Of a DNA stretch of 64,000 nucleotides, positions 48,224-58,180 are shown piece after piece (position 1 is the stretch's first letter; each line of letters opens with the position of its first letter). The notes beneath the pieces are model-generated. The model worked only from the letters and a program-made list of their open reading frames with translations. It searched no databases and had not been told where the DNA came from. Both the position numbers and the translations under genes were made by a program. The DNA is from Sulfurospirillum barnesii SES-3 (lineage in GTDB: Bacteria; Campylobacterota; Campylobacteria; Campylobacterales; Sulfurospirillaceae), in contig NC_018002.1 of assembly GCF_000265295.1 (NCBI RefSeq), positions 1,922,001-1,986,000 on the forward strand, read 5' to 3'.

Positions 48224-48224
48224 T

Positions 48225-51200
48225 TTACACCTCCCCTATCATGGTCGCATGATGGCTACGCTTTGGAAAAAGACCACGCACCAAAACGAAAAAGAGTGGT
48301 ACCAGAAAAATGGCTAAAAAGGTTGCACTCAGCGTCCCACCAATAATTCCTGTTCCAATGGAAATACGACTGTTCGCCCCTGCTCCACTGGAAAGTGCCA
48401 AAGGTAAAACCCCTGCAATAAACGCTAAAGAGGTCATCAGAATCGGTCGAAGTCTAAGCTTCGCTCCCTCAATCGCCGCCTCCACCAATCCTTTGCCTTG
48501 ATTGTATGCCATCTCGGCAAATTCCACAATCAAAATAGCATTTTTAGACGAGAGCCCAATGGTCGTAAGAAGTGCCACTTGAAAATAGACATCGTTGTTC
48601 AAATCTCTCAAAGACGCCGCTAAAACAGCGCCAAAAATCCCTAAAGGAATAACCAATAAAACTGAAAAAGGAACCGCCCAACTCTCATACAAAGCAGCCA
48701 AACATAAAAAGACCACTAAAATAGAAATGCTATACAACGTCACCGTTTGACCACTGGATAATCGCTCTTGATACGAAAGCCCACTCCACGCAAAACTTGT
48801 ACCCATAGGCAATGTTTCTTGCAATGCCTCCATCTTATCCATCGCCACACCTGAACTTACCCCTTTGGCAGGTGCTCCTTGAATTTCATACGATGCCAAT
48901 CCATTGTAACGGGTCAACACTTGCGCACCATAACTCCAATACGTCGTTGCAAATGAAGAGAAAGGCGTCATGACATCATTTTTACTTTTTACATACCATA
49001 CATCTAAATCCTCAGGCTTAGAACGATAAGGCGCATCCCCTTGCACATAGACTTTTTTAACCCGACCACGATCCACAAAATCATTGACATACTTGCCTGC
49101 CCATGCGTAACTGAGTGTATCATCAATAGCAGAGAGAGAAAGCCCTAAAGCAACAGCCTTATCTTCATCAATCTTTACATGTAACTGGGGTGTCTCCCCC
49201 AAACTTCCTAAGCGAACAGCCGTAAAAAGGCTCTCTTGACGTACCTTATCTAAAAAAGTCTCTTGAAGATTTTTCAATGTTTCCCTATTCGTATCCGCAA
49301 GCGCTTGAAGCTGAAAATTAAAGCCATTGCTCTGACCTAAACCTCTAATAGCAGGTGGATTGAGTGAGAAAATAGAAGCATCCCGTACCTGTGATAAATT
49401 TTTTGTTGCACGAGAGGCGATGGTATCGGAGCGATTTTCTACCCCTTTACGCACATTCCAATCATTTAATGCAACAAACGCCATACCTGCATTTTGTCCA
49501 TTACCACTGTAATTAAAGCCTGAAATGGTAAAAATAGCTTCGGTATTATTGCTCTCTTTGTTTAAAAAATAATGCTCTACTTGATTAGCAACCGCATTGG
49601 TACGCTTAAAGGATGCTCCCTCAGGTAAATTCATTTGCACCATGATATTGCCCTGATCTTCCTCAGGTAAAAAGCCTGTCGGTAGCCGTAAAATAAGCAG
49701 TGCCATCACAGCAGTAATCATTCCATACACAACAATCCATCGTAACGGTTTTGCAATCACCGATGAAACATTGCGTGTATAACGGGCAATAAAGGCATCA
49801 AACGTGCGGTTAAACCATCCAAAAAAACCATGAGGATGAGTCTCTTGATGCGGTTGTAAAAAAGAGGCACACAAGGCAGGGGTTAAGGTTAATGCCACAA
49901 TCACAGAAAGCACCATCGAAGAGACGATGGTAATGGAAAATTGACGGTAGATAACCCCTGTGGAACCACTAAAAAATGCCATCGGTAAAAAGACGGCTGA
50001 GAGAACCGTTGCAATACCCACCAATGCGCTCGTAATCTCCCGCATTGATTTTTCAGTCGCTTCCATTGCAGAGAGTTTCTCTTCACGCATAATACGCTCA
50101 ACATTTTCCACCACAACAATCGCATCATCCACCAAAAGACCAATGGAAAGTACCATCGCAAACATGGTAAGCGTATTGATCGAGTAACCAAATACTTCCA
50201 AAACACCAAAGGTACCCAAGAGGACAACAGGAACGGCAATCGCAGGAATGAGTGTTGCTCGCCAATTTTGTAAAAAAACAAACATCACCACAACAACGAG
50301 TAAAATTGCTTCAAAAAGAGTTTTAACCACCTCTTCAATGGAAACTCGAATAAACTTTGTACTATCCCGTGGATAGGCGACATCAAATCCTTCAGGCATA
50401 CTTGCTCGCATCTTTTCAACCGTATTTTTAACACGATTGGCTGTAGAGAGGGCATTGGCTCCTGGTGCTAAAACAATGGCTAAACCTGAAGCAGGGTAAC
50501 CATTGAGTTTTGTCATGGTCGTATAACTCTCACTGCCTAATTCAACCCGTGCCACATCACGCAATCGAACAATTGCCCCACTACTATCGCTTTTGACAAT
50601 AATATTTTCAAACTGTTCTGGCGTTTGATATTGAGATTTGGCAGTGACCGTCGCATTGAGTTGTTGTTCATCATTGCTAGGAGATGCACCGATACTTCCT
50701 GCTGATACTTGCACATTTTGATCTGTAATGGCACTGCTTATATCTGAGGGCATTAAGTTATACGAGGCAAGTTTATAGGGATCAACCCATATACGCATGG
50801 CATACTGTGCACCAAACACCTGAACCGTTCCAACACCCTCAAGTCTTGCGATAGGGTCTTGTAAGGTACTCAGCAAATAATCTGCTACATCCACAGATGT
50901 TCGTGTATTGCTTCTATCGTATAAAGAGAGAATCATCAAAAAATCACTTTGTGCCTTACTGACACGCACCCCTTCATTTTGAACCGATTTTGGAAGACGT
51001 GTGGTAATTTGTGCCACTTTATTTTGCACTTGTACTTGTGCGGTGTCGGCGTCTGTTCCTTTTTCAAAGGTAACACTCATGCGAGCACTGCCAGCAGAAC
51101 TGCTACTAGAAGAAAAATATAAAAGACCATCTAATCCTGTGAGCTGTTGCTCAATAATCTGCACCACACTGTTTTCCACCGTTTCAGCAGAAGCCCCTTT

Positions 51201-51350
51201 ATAGGTAGCATCAATACGAATGGTAGGCGGAGCAATATCAGGGTATTGCTCCACAGGTAAGTTTAAAATCGAACCAATACCTGTGAGCATAATAACAAGA
51301 GAGATAACCCATGCAAAAATGGGTCGATGAATAAAAAAGTGAGCGATCAT
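48225..51350 (-). CDS. cmeB: RND multidrug efflux pump (CmeB/AcrB type)
   Basis: A 1041-residue HAE1-family transporter: 12 membrane helices and two large periplasmic loops. N-terminal FIHRPIFAWVISLVIMLTG, the proton-relay DD pair in LLVDDAIVVVENVER (near residue 407) and GLSSKNAILIVEFA near the end are diagnostic. It works with the adaptor upstream and channel downstream. It overlaps cmeA by 4 bases. Confidence 0.94.
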   Translation of the reverse strand: MIAHFFIHRPIFAWVISLVIMLTGIGSILNLPVEQYPDIAPPTIRIDATYKGASAETVENSVVQIIEQQLTGLDGLLYFSSSSSSAGSARMSVTFEKGTDADTAQVQVQNKVAQITTRLPKSVQNEGVRVSKAQSDFLMILSLYDRSNTRTSVDVADYLLSTLQDPIARLEGVGTVQVFGAQYAMRIWVDPYKLASYNLMPSDISSAITDQNVQVSAGSIGASPSNDEQQLNATVTAKSQYQTPEQFENIIVKSDSSGAIVRLRDVARVELGSESYTTMTKLNGYPASGLAIVLAPGANALSTANRVKNTVEKMRASMPEGFDVAYPRDSTKFIRVSIEEVVKTLFEAILLVVVVMFVFLQNWRATLIPAIAVPVVLLGTFGVLEVFGYSINTLTMFAMVLSIGLLVDDAIVVVENVERIMREEKLSAMEATEKSMREITSALVGIATVLSAVFLPMAFFSGSTGVIYRQFSITIVSSMVLSVIVALTLTPALCASFLQPHQETHPHGFFGWFNRTFDAFIARYTRNVSSVIAKPLRWIVVYGMITAVMALLILRLPTGFLPEEDQGNIMVQMNLPEGASFKRTNAVANQVEHYFLNKESNNTEAIFTISGFNYSGNGQNAGMAFVALNDWNVRKGVENRSDTIASRATKNLSQVRDASIFSLNPPAIRGLGQSNGFNFQLQALADTNRETLKNLQETFLDKVRQESLFTAVRLGSLGETPQLHVKIDEDKAVALGLSLSAIDDTLSYAWAGKYVNDFVDRGRVKKVYVQGDAPYRSKPEDLDVWYVKSKNDVMTPFSSFATTYWSYGAQVLTRYNGLASYEIQGAPAKGVSSGVAMDKMEALQETLPMGTSFAWSGLSYQERLSSGQTVTLYSISILVVFLCLAALYESWAVPFSVLLVIPLGIFGAVLAASLRDLNNDVYFQVALLTTIGLSSKNAILIVEFAEMAYNQGKGLVEAAIEGAKLRLRPILMTSLAFIAGVLPLALSSGAGANSRISIGTGIIGGTLSATFLAIFLVPLFFVLVRGLFPKRSHHATMIGEV

Positions 51351-52483
51351 TGCGCTTTACCTAAACTTTGCGTGACATCCACCACGATGACACTATCACC
51401 TTTTTTCACCTTATTGATTCCCTCAACCACCAAACGATCTCCAGCACTAAGCCCCTCACGAATCAACCATTTATCTTCAATGGCACGTTCTGTCCTAATT
51501 TTACGTACTTCTATTTTATTCTCAGCGCTCAGCACCATTGCGGTTGCATTACCCTTTGGATCACGAGAAATACCTTGCTGTGGCGCTAAGAGGGCTTGGG
51601 TCAAAATGGCTTCATCCATCATTGCACGAACATACATCCCAGGAAGCAAAAGTCCTTTTGGGTTTGGGAAAATCGCCCGAAGTGTCACAGAGCCTGTGCT
51701 TTCATCCACCGCTACTTCTTGAAATTGTAACTCACCTTTATGGGCATATATGCTACCATCTTCCAATTTCAACGAAAGATGTACACTGCCTTTTTCAACA
51801 CCTTTTTGTTCCAATAAAGCACGAAGTTTTAAAAGTTGTGTGCTCGATTGTGTCATATCCACATACATAGGATCAAGCGCTCTTATCGTTGCCAAAGCGG
51901 ACGTTTGATTGGTGGTAACCAAAGCGCCCTCTGTTACACTTGAAATACCAATACGCCCACTAATAGGAGCTTTGATTTTGGTATACGCTACATTAATACG
52001 TGCACTCTCTAGGGCTGCTTTTTTCACATCCACCGTTGAGAGCGCTTGCAAATACGCACTTTTAGCATCCTCCACATCTTGTTTGGAGACACCCTCAATG
52101 CTCAGTAACTCTGTATAGCGTTCGTATTTAAGACGACTTGCTTCGACACTGGCTTGCGCATTTGCAAGGCTTGCTTTTGCCTCTTCGTATGCGGCTTGAT
52201 AACTTGCATCATCAATTGTGTATAAGATGGAACCTTGTTTTACCAAATCGCCTTCTTTAAAAAGCCTTTCTTTAATGATGCCTCCAACTTGTGGGCGAAT
52301 CTCTGCACTCATTGAAGCTTTGGTACGACCTGCCATCTCTTGTGTCAGGGTTAAACTCTGAGTGCTCAGTGTATAAGCACCCACCGTTTTTAGTGTCACA
52401 TTGTTTGGTGGAGGTGTTTGTTCGCAGCCAAAAAAGAGAAATGGCAGTAGAAGAAAAAGAGGCTTTAGGGTTTGAAAAACCAT
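51347..52483 (-). CDS. cmeA: RND periplasmic adaptor (CmeA/AcrA type)
   Basis: A 378-residue membrane-fusion lipoprotein, starting at 52483 with AAGGA at proper spacing. Lipobox FLFFGC. The order is lipoyl half-motifs (EMAGRTKASMSAEIRPQVGG and KIKAPISGRIGISSVTEGA), an alpha hairpin between them, then the beta-barrel and membrane-proximal domain. First gene of the cmeABC-like operon; no repressor gene of the CmeR type is next to it. Confidence 0.92.
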   Translation of the reverse strand: MVFQTLKPLFLLLPFLFFGCEQTPPPNNVTLKTVGAYTLSTQSLTLTQEMAGRTKASMSAEIRPQVGGIIKERLFKEGDLVKQGSILYTIDDASYQAAYEEAKASLANAQASVEASRLKYERYTELLSIEGVSKQDVEDAKSAYLQALSTVDVKKAALESARINVAYTKIKAPISGRIGISSVTEGALVTTNQTSALATIRALDPMYVDMTQSSTQLLKLRALLEQKGVEKGSVHLSLKLEDGSIYAHKGELQFQEVAVDESTGSVTLRAIFPNPKGLLLPGMYVRAMMDEAILTQALLAPQQGISRDPKGNATAMVLSAENKIEVRKIRTERAIEDKWLIREGLSAGDRLVVEGINKVKKGDSVIVVDVTQSLGKAQ

Positions 52484-52598
52484 GGTCATTCCTTAGAAAA
52501 TATGTGTGACATTCTAACGCACTTTAGTTAACAAAACCTTACCTAAAAATCTCAAAAGCGTGCTAAAATATCCCTAAACAATTCAAAAGGTAGCGACC

Positions 52599-53027
52599 GT
52601 GATTTTAGAATGGAGTGAACGCTTTAGCCTACACCATGAAAAGCTCGATGCCCAACATCAAGAACTTTTTGCCCTTGCCAATGCCGCACAAAATCTTGAC
52701 CCTAAAACCTCCAGTAAAATAGAACTCTCAAAACTGTTTAAAGAGTTTTACACCTATATGGCAAAACACTTTAAAGAAGAAGAGGCGTACATGCAAAGCA
52801 TTCACTATCCTCTTTATATCCAACACCACAAGATGCATCAAAGTATCATTGAGGGGATGAATCAAATTCTTCAAGAAGAAAAAAGTATGGAAGGCTTGCA
52901 AGAGAAGATGAAATTTATTGCGCAGAAGTGGCTGGTGGAGCATATTTTAGAGAATGATCTTAAGATCGAGAAGTGGCGCAAAAGCATCACCGTAAGCGAT
53001 GAAGACCTTCACGCACCTCTGTCTTAA
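52599..53027 (+). CDS. bacteriohemerythrin
   Basis: A 142-residue single-domain oxygen-binding protein with a GTG start. The di-iron ligands are all visible: His in LHHEKLDAQHQELF, HFKEEE (His, Glu), YIQHHKMHQ and HILENDLKIEKW (His, Asp). Such proteins in microaerophiles store oxygen or deliver it to enzymes. Monocistronic; followed by a hairpin containing TTACATGTAA. Confidence 0.9.
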   Translation: MILEWSERFSLHHEKLDAQHQELFALANAAQNLDPKTSSKIELSKLFKEFYTYMAKHFKEEEAYMQSIHYPLYIQHHKMHQSIIEGMNQILQEEKSMEGLQEKMKFIAQKWLVEHILENDLKIEKWRKSITVSDEDLHAPLS

Positions 53028-53049
53028 GCTTTACATGTAAGCTATTTTT
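53027..53049. terminator. terminator containing TTACATGTAA
   Basis: AGCT-TTACATGTAA-GCT followed by ATTTTTTT, directly after the hemerythrin stop and before a convergent gene. The iterated palindrome itself is the stem, with one bulged base. Confidence 0.55.
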
Positions 53050-53716
53050 TTGAAATCACACTAAATCCAAACAAAAGCCAATCTTGCAAACCACCACGAT
53101 ACCATAGAATTTTCTCTTTAGGATACCCCATTTTCACCAACTGATCGATCATCATATGCGACTGGGCACACCACGAAGCGTTGCAAAAAATAAGTGCTGT
53201 TTTCGCATGGGAAAAGTCGAGTTTTCCCTCATGTGAAACAATGCCAAGCACGTTTTTCATGTGCTCAAAATCTTCGGGAAAATCCGCGTCGTATGCCACT
53301 TCATCAAAAGGAAGGTTCACACTTCCAGGGATGCTCATTTGCTCAAACCACTCTTGTTTGCGCGCATCGACAAGCACATAGCGATCAGGGTGAGGCGTTA
53401 ATTTATGTTGAATAAACTCCAACACCTCCACTTCACCTACGGTGATGATTTTAGGATCTAATTGCATCGGTTGGATTTTCCCCACCGTTGTCACCACACT
53501 TTTTTGGCATAGGGCTGGAACGTTTTTGCCTGCGAGATTGCCGCTAAAAATATCTTCTGGCAAGATATGCACATCCAAACATTCACGAGGAATCTGTCTC
53601 TCAATCGTGACCGCTTGTTGATTGTGTACGGTTTTAACGCCTGTATATTGCAAGACCTGAGGATTTTGTGCAAATGCGTAGACCCCAAACACGCTTAATA
53701 AAAGCCCTCTCTTCAT
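53042..53716 (-). CDS. exported rhodanese-domain protein
   Basis: A 224-residue protein from the ATG at 53716 (AAAGGAG upstream). Signal peptide MKRGLLLSVFGVYAFA. A Cys-bearing region (PRECLDVHILPEDIF, PALCQKSV) precedes a C-terminal rhodanese domain from about residue 100: VLVDARKQEWFEQMSIPGSV and the active-site loop FCNASWCAQS. Probably periplasmic sulfur transfer or thiol redox. Confidence 0.82.
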   Translation of the reverse strand: MKRGLLLSVFGVYAFAQNPQVLQYTGVKTVHNQQAVTIERQIPRECLDVHILPEDIFSGNLAGKNVPALCQKSVVTTVGKIQPMQLDPKIITVGEVEVLEFIQHKLTPHPDRYVLVDARKQEWFEQMSIPGSVNLPFDEVAYDADFPEDFEHMKNVLGIVSHEGKLDFSHAKTALIFCNASWCAQSHMMIDQLVKMGYPKEKILWYRGGLQDWLLFGFSVISKK

Positions 53717-53811
53717 CCGTTCTCCTTTGAAGGGTGTTGGTTTATCATAATGAAGCTGCCATTTAAAAGTGAACAAAAAAATATGTTATACTTTTTTTCA
53801 AAGGAAACACC

Positions 53812-54237
53812 ATGCTTGATCCCAAAATAGAAGCGTTTTTAAAGAAACATCATCTGCTCACACTCGCTACATGTAAAGCAAATCTGCCCTATTGCGCCTC
53901 GTGTTTTTACGCCTTTATTCCAGAGCGTGCGACGTTGGTTATCGCCACCGATGCCAATACAAGACACGGGAGGGAAGCCCTTGAAAATGAACAGGTTGCA
54001 GGGGTGATTGCATTAGAAACAAAACTGGTGGGGAAAATTCAAGGGGTTCAATTTAGCGGTGTTTTTAAAGCAGCGAATGAAGCGGAGAAAAAAGCCTATT
54101 TAAAACGTTTTCCATACGCCATTGCGATGAATCCACAGCTGTGGAGCATCGAAATTGCGTATCTGAAATTTACAGACAATACCCTAGGGTTTGGCAAGAA
54201 ATTGGAGTTTGTAAACCCCAATACCCCACCAAACTAG
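53812..54237 (+). CDS. YhbP-like (UPF0306) flavin-fold protein
   Basis: A 141-residue protein resembling the YhbP/UPF0306 branch of the pyridoxamine phosphate oxidase-like split barrel (HHLLTLATCKANLPYCASCF, VAGVIALETKLVGKIQGVQF, FSGVF). It may bind FMN or heme; function unknown. Own promoter, convergent with sstT. Confidence 0.75.
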   Translation: MLDPKIEAFLKKHHLLTLATCKANLPYCASCFYAFIPERATLVIATDANTRHGREALENEQVAGVIALETKLVGKIQGVQFSGVFKAANEAEKKAYLKRFPYAIAMNPQLWSIEIAYLKFTDNTLGFGKKLEFVNPNTPPN

Positions 54238-54251
54238 TTTACATGTCAAGA

Positions 54252-55457
54252 TTATACTTTAATCGGTGCATCCGAACATGCGGCGGTAAAGACAACATCG
54301 GTTGAGCTGTTAAGCGCTGTTTCTGTAGAATCTTGAACCACACCAATTAAGAAACCAACGGCAACCACTTGCATAGCAATCTCATCACTAATTCCAAAAA
54401 GACCACACGCCAAAGGAATCAGAAGCAAAGAACCACCCGCAACACCTGAAACACCTGCGGCGGAAACACTCGCAAGCACACTTAAGAGTAAAGCCGTGGG
54501 TAAATCCACTGAAATACCTAAGGTATGCACGGTGGCTAGCGTTAAAATGGTAATGGTAACGGCAGCACCTGCCATATTAGCCGTTGCACCTAGAGGAATC
54601 GAGATGGAATACGTATCTTCATGCAATCCCAATTTTTTACACAATGCCATATTCACAGGAATGTTTGCCGCAGAGCTTCTGGTAAAAAATGCTGTCACAC
54701 CACTCTCTTTTAAACACGTAAGTACCAAAGGATACGGATTGCTTTTGGTTTTCAAAAACACCAATAAAGGGTTGATAAATAATGCCACAAAAAGCATCGT
54801 TCCTACCAAAAGCACTAAAAGCTTTCCATACCCTAACAAAGCGGTAAAGCCTGTCTCAGCAAAGGTTTCAGCCACTAAGCCTAAAATACCAAATGGAGCC
54901 AAACGAATCACACCTTGAACGATTTTTGTCATGGCATTGCTGATGTCTTGCATGACTGCTTTAGTCTGTTTGCTGCTATGATGCAACGCAATACCAGCGG
55001 CTACTGCCCATGTAAGCACCCCAATATAATTCCCCTTAGCCAATGCATTAATAGGATTATCAACCATGCTGACCACAAATCCTTTAATCACACCCACAAT
55101 GCTTTGAGGTGGGGTTAAGCCTGCTTCTGGATTAATTAAAACCAAACTTACAGGAAACGAAAAACTAACAAGTACAGCGGCCAATGCAGCTAAAAAAGTA
55201 CCAATAGCATACATGATAATAATGGACTTAATGTTGGTTTGAGCCCCTACTTCTTTGGTTGCAATGGCTGTTGAAACCAGAATAAGAACCAAAACAGGCG
55301 CAACCGCCTTCAGTGCCCCTACAAACAATTTACCTAAAATTGAAACCGCCATGGCAGCACTTGGAGAAATCATAGCAATAACCACTCCTAGCACCATACC
55401 CATTAAAATGAGAACAATCAAATTGCCCTCTTTATACCGTGAAACCAAACGCTCCAT
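54252..55457 (-). CDS. sstT: serine/threonine:sodium symporter SstT
   Basis: A 401-residue dicarboxylate/amino acid:cation symporter. Starts at 55457, AAAGG upstream. Family hairpins are visible: [14 protein letters not shown] (serine-rich loop HP1), [13 protein letters not shown], and [15 protein letters not shown] (HP2). These variants are typical of SstT, which imports serine and threonine with sodium. Amino acids are main carbon sources in many Campylobacterota. Confidence 0.9.
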   Translation of the reverse strand: MERLVSRYKEGNLIVLILMGMVLGVVIAMISPSAAMAVSILGKLFVGALKAVAPVLVLILVSTAIATKEVGAQTNIKSIIIMYAIGTFLAALAAVLVSFSFPVSLVLINPEAGLTPPQSIVGVIKGFVVSMVDNPINALAKGNYIGVLTWAVAAGIALHHSSKQTKAVMQDISNAMTKIVQGVIRLAPFGILGLVAETFAETGFTALLGYGKLLVLLVGTMLFVALFINPLLVFLKTKSNPYPLVLTCLKESGVTAFFTRSSAANIPVNMALCKKLGLHEDTYSISIPLGATANMAGAAVTITILTLATVHTLGISVDLPTALLLSVLASVSAAGVSGVAGGSLLLIPLACGLFGISDEIAMQVVAVGFLIGVVQDSTETALNSSTDVVFTAACSDAPIKV

Positions 55458-55527
55458 TCTCACACCTTTATTCAAATTGAATCTTAAAAATTAGATTGTA
55501 GTTAAAAAGTTCTTAGAGCCTCTTAAA

Positions 55528-56034
55528 CTAAACGTGAAGATGTTTGAGGTCTAGTTTGAGTGCCGTATTGTCCATCACCCCAATGCCTTTTTCAAGGATA
55601 TTGGATGCAATAGCATGGGCTTCTTCCAAAGAGTGCATGGTGTATGTTCCACATTGGTAGACGTTAAGCTCTGGAATATCGCTTTCTGCCTTTACATGTA
55701 AAACATCTTCCATAGATGCCATCCACGCATCAACAACCCTTTGTGCTTCGGGTGTTCCAATCAAGCTCATATAAAATCCCGTACGACATCCCATCGGAGA
55801 AATATCAATAATTTCTACCCCATCGCCATTAAGATGACTACGCATAAAGCCTGCAAAAAGATGCTCTAAGGTATGAATGCCTCGCTCAGGAAGAATCTCT
55901 TGATTGGGTTTGCAAAAACGCAAATCAAAGACGCTAATGTCATCCCCCTTAGGTGTTTTCATGGTTTTAGCAACCCTTAGTGCAGGGGCTGGCATTTTAA
56001 CGTGATCGACACAAAAACTATCCAATAATGGCAT
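55528..56034 (-). CDS. luxS: S-ribosylhomocysteine lyase (AI-2 synthase)
   Basis: A 168-residue metalloenzyme that splits S-ribosylhomocysteine into homocysteine and the AI-2 precursor. Metal ligands H54 and H58 (HTLEH) and C128 (VYQCGTY), catalytic C83 (MGCRTGFY) and E57 are all present. Homocysteine release connects it with the metY gene at the other end of the window. TTACATGTAA at 55692. Confidence 0.95.
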   Translation of the reverse strand: MPLLDSFCVDHVKMPAPALRVAKTMKTPKGDDISVFDLRFCKPNQEILPERGIHTLEHLFAGFMRSHLNGDGVEIIDISPMGCRTGFYMSLIGTPEAQRVVDAWMASMEDVLHVKAESDIPELNVYQCGTYTMHSLEEAHAIASNILEKGIGVMDNTALKLDLKHLHV

Positions 56035-56055
56035 GTTTTATCCTTTTTTTAATGG

Positions 56056-56061
56056 ATTATA
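56056..56061 (-). promoter_or_regulatory. candidate -10 box for luxS
   Basis: TATAAT on the minus strand about 22 bases before the luxS ATG with an A-rich/T-rich stretch upstream; no -35 at normal spacing. Confidence 0.45.
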
Positions 56062-56114
56062 GCAAAAAAAGTGTACAATAATTGGGCATTACACCTTACA
56101 TGTAAAGGAAAGAC

Positions 56115-57938
56115 GTGAAGCGATTTGGGCTTATATTTATAGTCGTTCTCCTCACGTATATCTTTACGCTGAGCCAAAATTTTGTACTCATTTGCGCAGG
56201 CATTGCGCTTTTTTTATTTGGTATGTTCTGCCTGGAAGAGGGATTTCATGCCTTTGCAGGTGGCTTTTTAGAGCGTATATTGCATACCATGACCAACACC
56301 GTATTTAAAAGCCTTCTGTTTGGTGTTCTTAGCACCAGTATTATGCAATCAAGTTCGCTTGTTTCCATTCTCTCCATCTCTTTTATCAGTGCAGGGCTGA
56401 TCTCTTTAGCACAAGGCATTGGCATTATTTTCGGAGCCAATTTAGGAACCACTACGGGGGCGTGGTTGATTGCAGGGCTTGGGCTTAAAGTCGACATTGC
56501 CAGCTATGCAATGCCTTTACTTGTTTTTGGTACCTTGCTGCTCTTTTACAATGAAAATAAAAGTAAGGCATTGGGCTATTTGTTAATGGGCTTAGGGTTT
56601 TTATTTTTAGGTATTGCGTATATGAAAGAGGGCTTTGATGCCTTTAAAGCGCACATAGACCTCACACAGTATGCCATGGGAGGCATGGAGGGTGTTTTAG
56701 TGTTTGCCCTCCTAGGCGTTGTAGCAACCCTTGTGATGCAATCCTCGCATGCCACATTGGTACTGATTATTACAGCACTGTATGCATCGCAAGTGACCTA
56801 TGAAAATGCGCTCGCCCTTGCTATTGGCTCAAATATTGGAACGACGATTACCGCACTTTTAGGCTCATTGAGTGCCAACATTGAGGGGAAAAAATTTGCC
56901 GTTGCGCACCTACTGTTTAATTTTATTACCGCTTTAATTGCCATTGCTTTTATTCAGCCTTTTATCATGCTGATTGATAAAACCGCACAGTTTTTGGGCA
57001 TCGTACCTGATGATTACGCCCTAAAATTGGCTTTATTTCACACCTTTTTTAATCTTTTAGGTGTGGTACTACTTTTTCCATGGACAACACAGCTCGTAGC
57101 CCTTCTTAATGCGCTTTTTCGCCCCTATGAAAAGGCGCTTCCTCAAAAAGACGATGTTTATTATTTGCACGAAAGTGCGCTTGATTTTCCTCTGAGTGCC
57201 CATACGGTTCTTTTCAAAGAGACCAAACACCTGTATCAAAATATCGCCGAGAGTATCGCACACTCTTTGAGCATTACCAAAAACGATATCACTTCAGGTA
57301 TGGAGAGTGATGAAATTATTGCGCTTCGCAATAAAGCACTTCCCTTTAATATGGATGCCTACTATGAACGCAATATCAAAGAGATTTACGGAAAAATTAT
57401 CACCTTTGCCATTATGGCACAAGGGAAATTTTCGCAAGAGAGCATGTACGATTTGGTTGCCATTAAAAATGCCAATTTGAGCCTTGTTGAAGCCTTTAAA
57501 GCGGCCAAACATATGCAAAAAAACATGCTCAAATACCTCGAATCAAGCAATACAGAGATTAAAACCGAGTACAACCATATTCGTAAAAATCTCATTAGCC
57601 ACCTGCGCACCATGCAACTTATTTTCAATACCAATGAAGAAGATGTCGCTATTTTATTGCTAAGCAAATTGCACGTGGATACCCAAAAATACGATATTGC
57701 CTCCAATAAAGCATTGGATAATTTAATTCGCTCCAATAAAATTAATTATGCCATGGCAACCTCTTTAATGAACGATACCAGCTATGCCTATACCATCGCT
57801 TCAGAACTTTCCAAAGCTGCACAACTTCTTTTTGTACATGAGAAAAAAGGGGTTCAAGAAGGGCGTGAAGCACTGATTTTAACCGAGACGGAAGCCGATG
57901 TTTTAGCCCACGAAAATGAACCAAGGAGTCATGGATGA
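56115..57938 (+). CDS. Na/phosphate cotransporter family protein with PhoU-like tail
   Basis: 607 residues with a GTG start after AAAGGAAA. The N-terminal 350 residues are an NptA/YjbB-type transporter: duplicated QSSS/QSSH motifs (STSIMQSSSLVSILS near residue 75 and LVMQSSHATLVLI near 208), and GANLGTTTGAWL and GSNIGTTITALLG. The C-terminal 230 residues are a helical PhoU-like domain. Members export or import phosphate with sodium; direction cannot be told here. It overlaps the next gene by ATGA. Confidence 0.87.
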   Translation: MKRFGLIFIVVLLTYIFTLSQNFVLICAGIALFLFGMFCLEEGFHAFAGGFLERILHTMTNTVFKSLLFGVLSTSIMQSSSLVSILSISFISAGLISLAQGIGIIFGANLGTTTGAWLIAGLGLKVDIASYAMPLLVFGTLLLFYNENKSKALGYLLMGLGFLFLGIAYMKEGFDAFKAHIDLTQYAMGGMEGVLVFALLGVVATLVMQSSHATLVLIITALYASQVTYENALALAIGSNIGTTITALLGSLSANIEGKKFAVAHLLFNFITALIAIAFIQPFIMLIDKTAQFLGIVPDDYALKLALFHTFFNLLGVVLLFPWTTQLVALLNALFRPYEKALPQKDDVYYLHESALDFPLSAHTVLFKETKHLYQNIAESIAHSLSITKNDITSGMESDEIIALRNKALPFNMDAYYERNIKEIYGKIITFAIMAQGKFSQESMYDLVAIKNANLSLVEAFKAAKHMQKNMLKYLESSNTEIKTEYNHIRKNLISHLRTMQLIFNTNEEDVAILLLSKLHVDTQKYDIASNKALDNLIRSNKINYAMATSLMNDTSYAYTIASELSKAAQLLFVHEKKGVQEGREALILTETEADVLAHENEPRSHG

Positions 57939-58180
57939 GTCAAAGAAAATTTATTCACCTACTAAAAGAACTTTTAGGTATTAATGAACCAACACAAGAG
58001 ACGCTACAAACCAAAGAAAATATTAAAATGTTAATGGAAAAGCTGGAAAAACGCTACCTCTTTTTAAAAGATTCCTTAACCAAAGAAGAAGACCCTCTGC
58101 AAAGAGAAAACCTCAAAGAGACGCTCAAAATTATTAAAGAACAACTGAAAAAAGGGAAGGACTTCCTCAATCATGGGTAA
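57935..58180 (+). CDS. small coiled-coil protein
   Basis: An 81-residue, highly charged helical protein (TKENIKMLMEKLEKRYLFLK and ENLKETLKIIKEQLKKGKDF) with no cysteine or signal. It is coupled to both neighbours: 4-base overlap with the transporter gene and 8-base overlap with the lipoprotein gene. It may be a regulatory or scaffold partner of the transporter's PhoU-like domain. Family not recognised. Confidence 0.65.
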   Translation: MSQRKFIHLLKELLGINEPTQETLQTKENIKMLMEKLEKRYLFLKDSLTKEEDPLQRENLKETLKIIKEQLKKGKDFLNHG

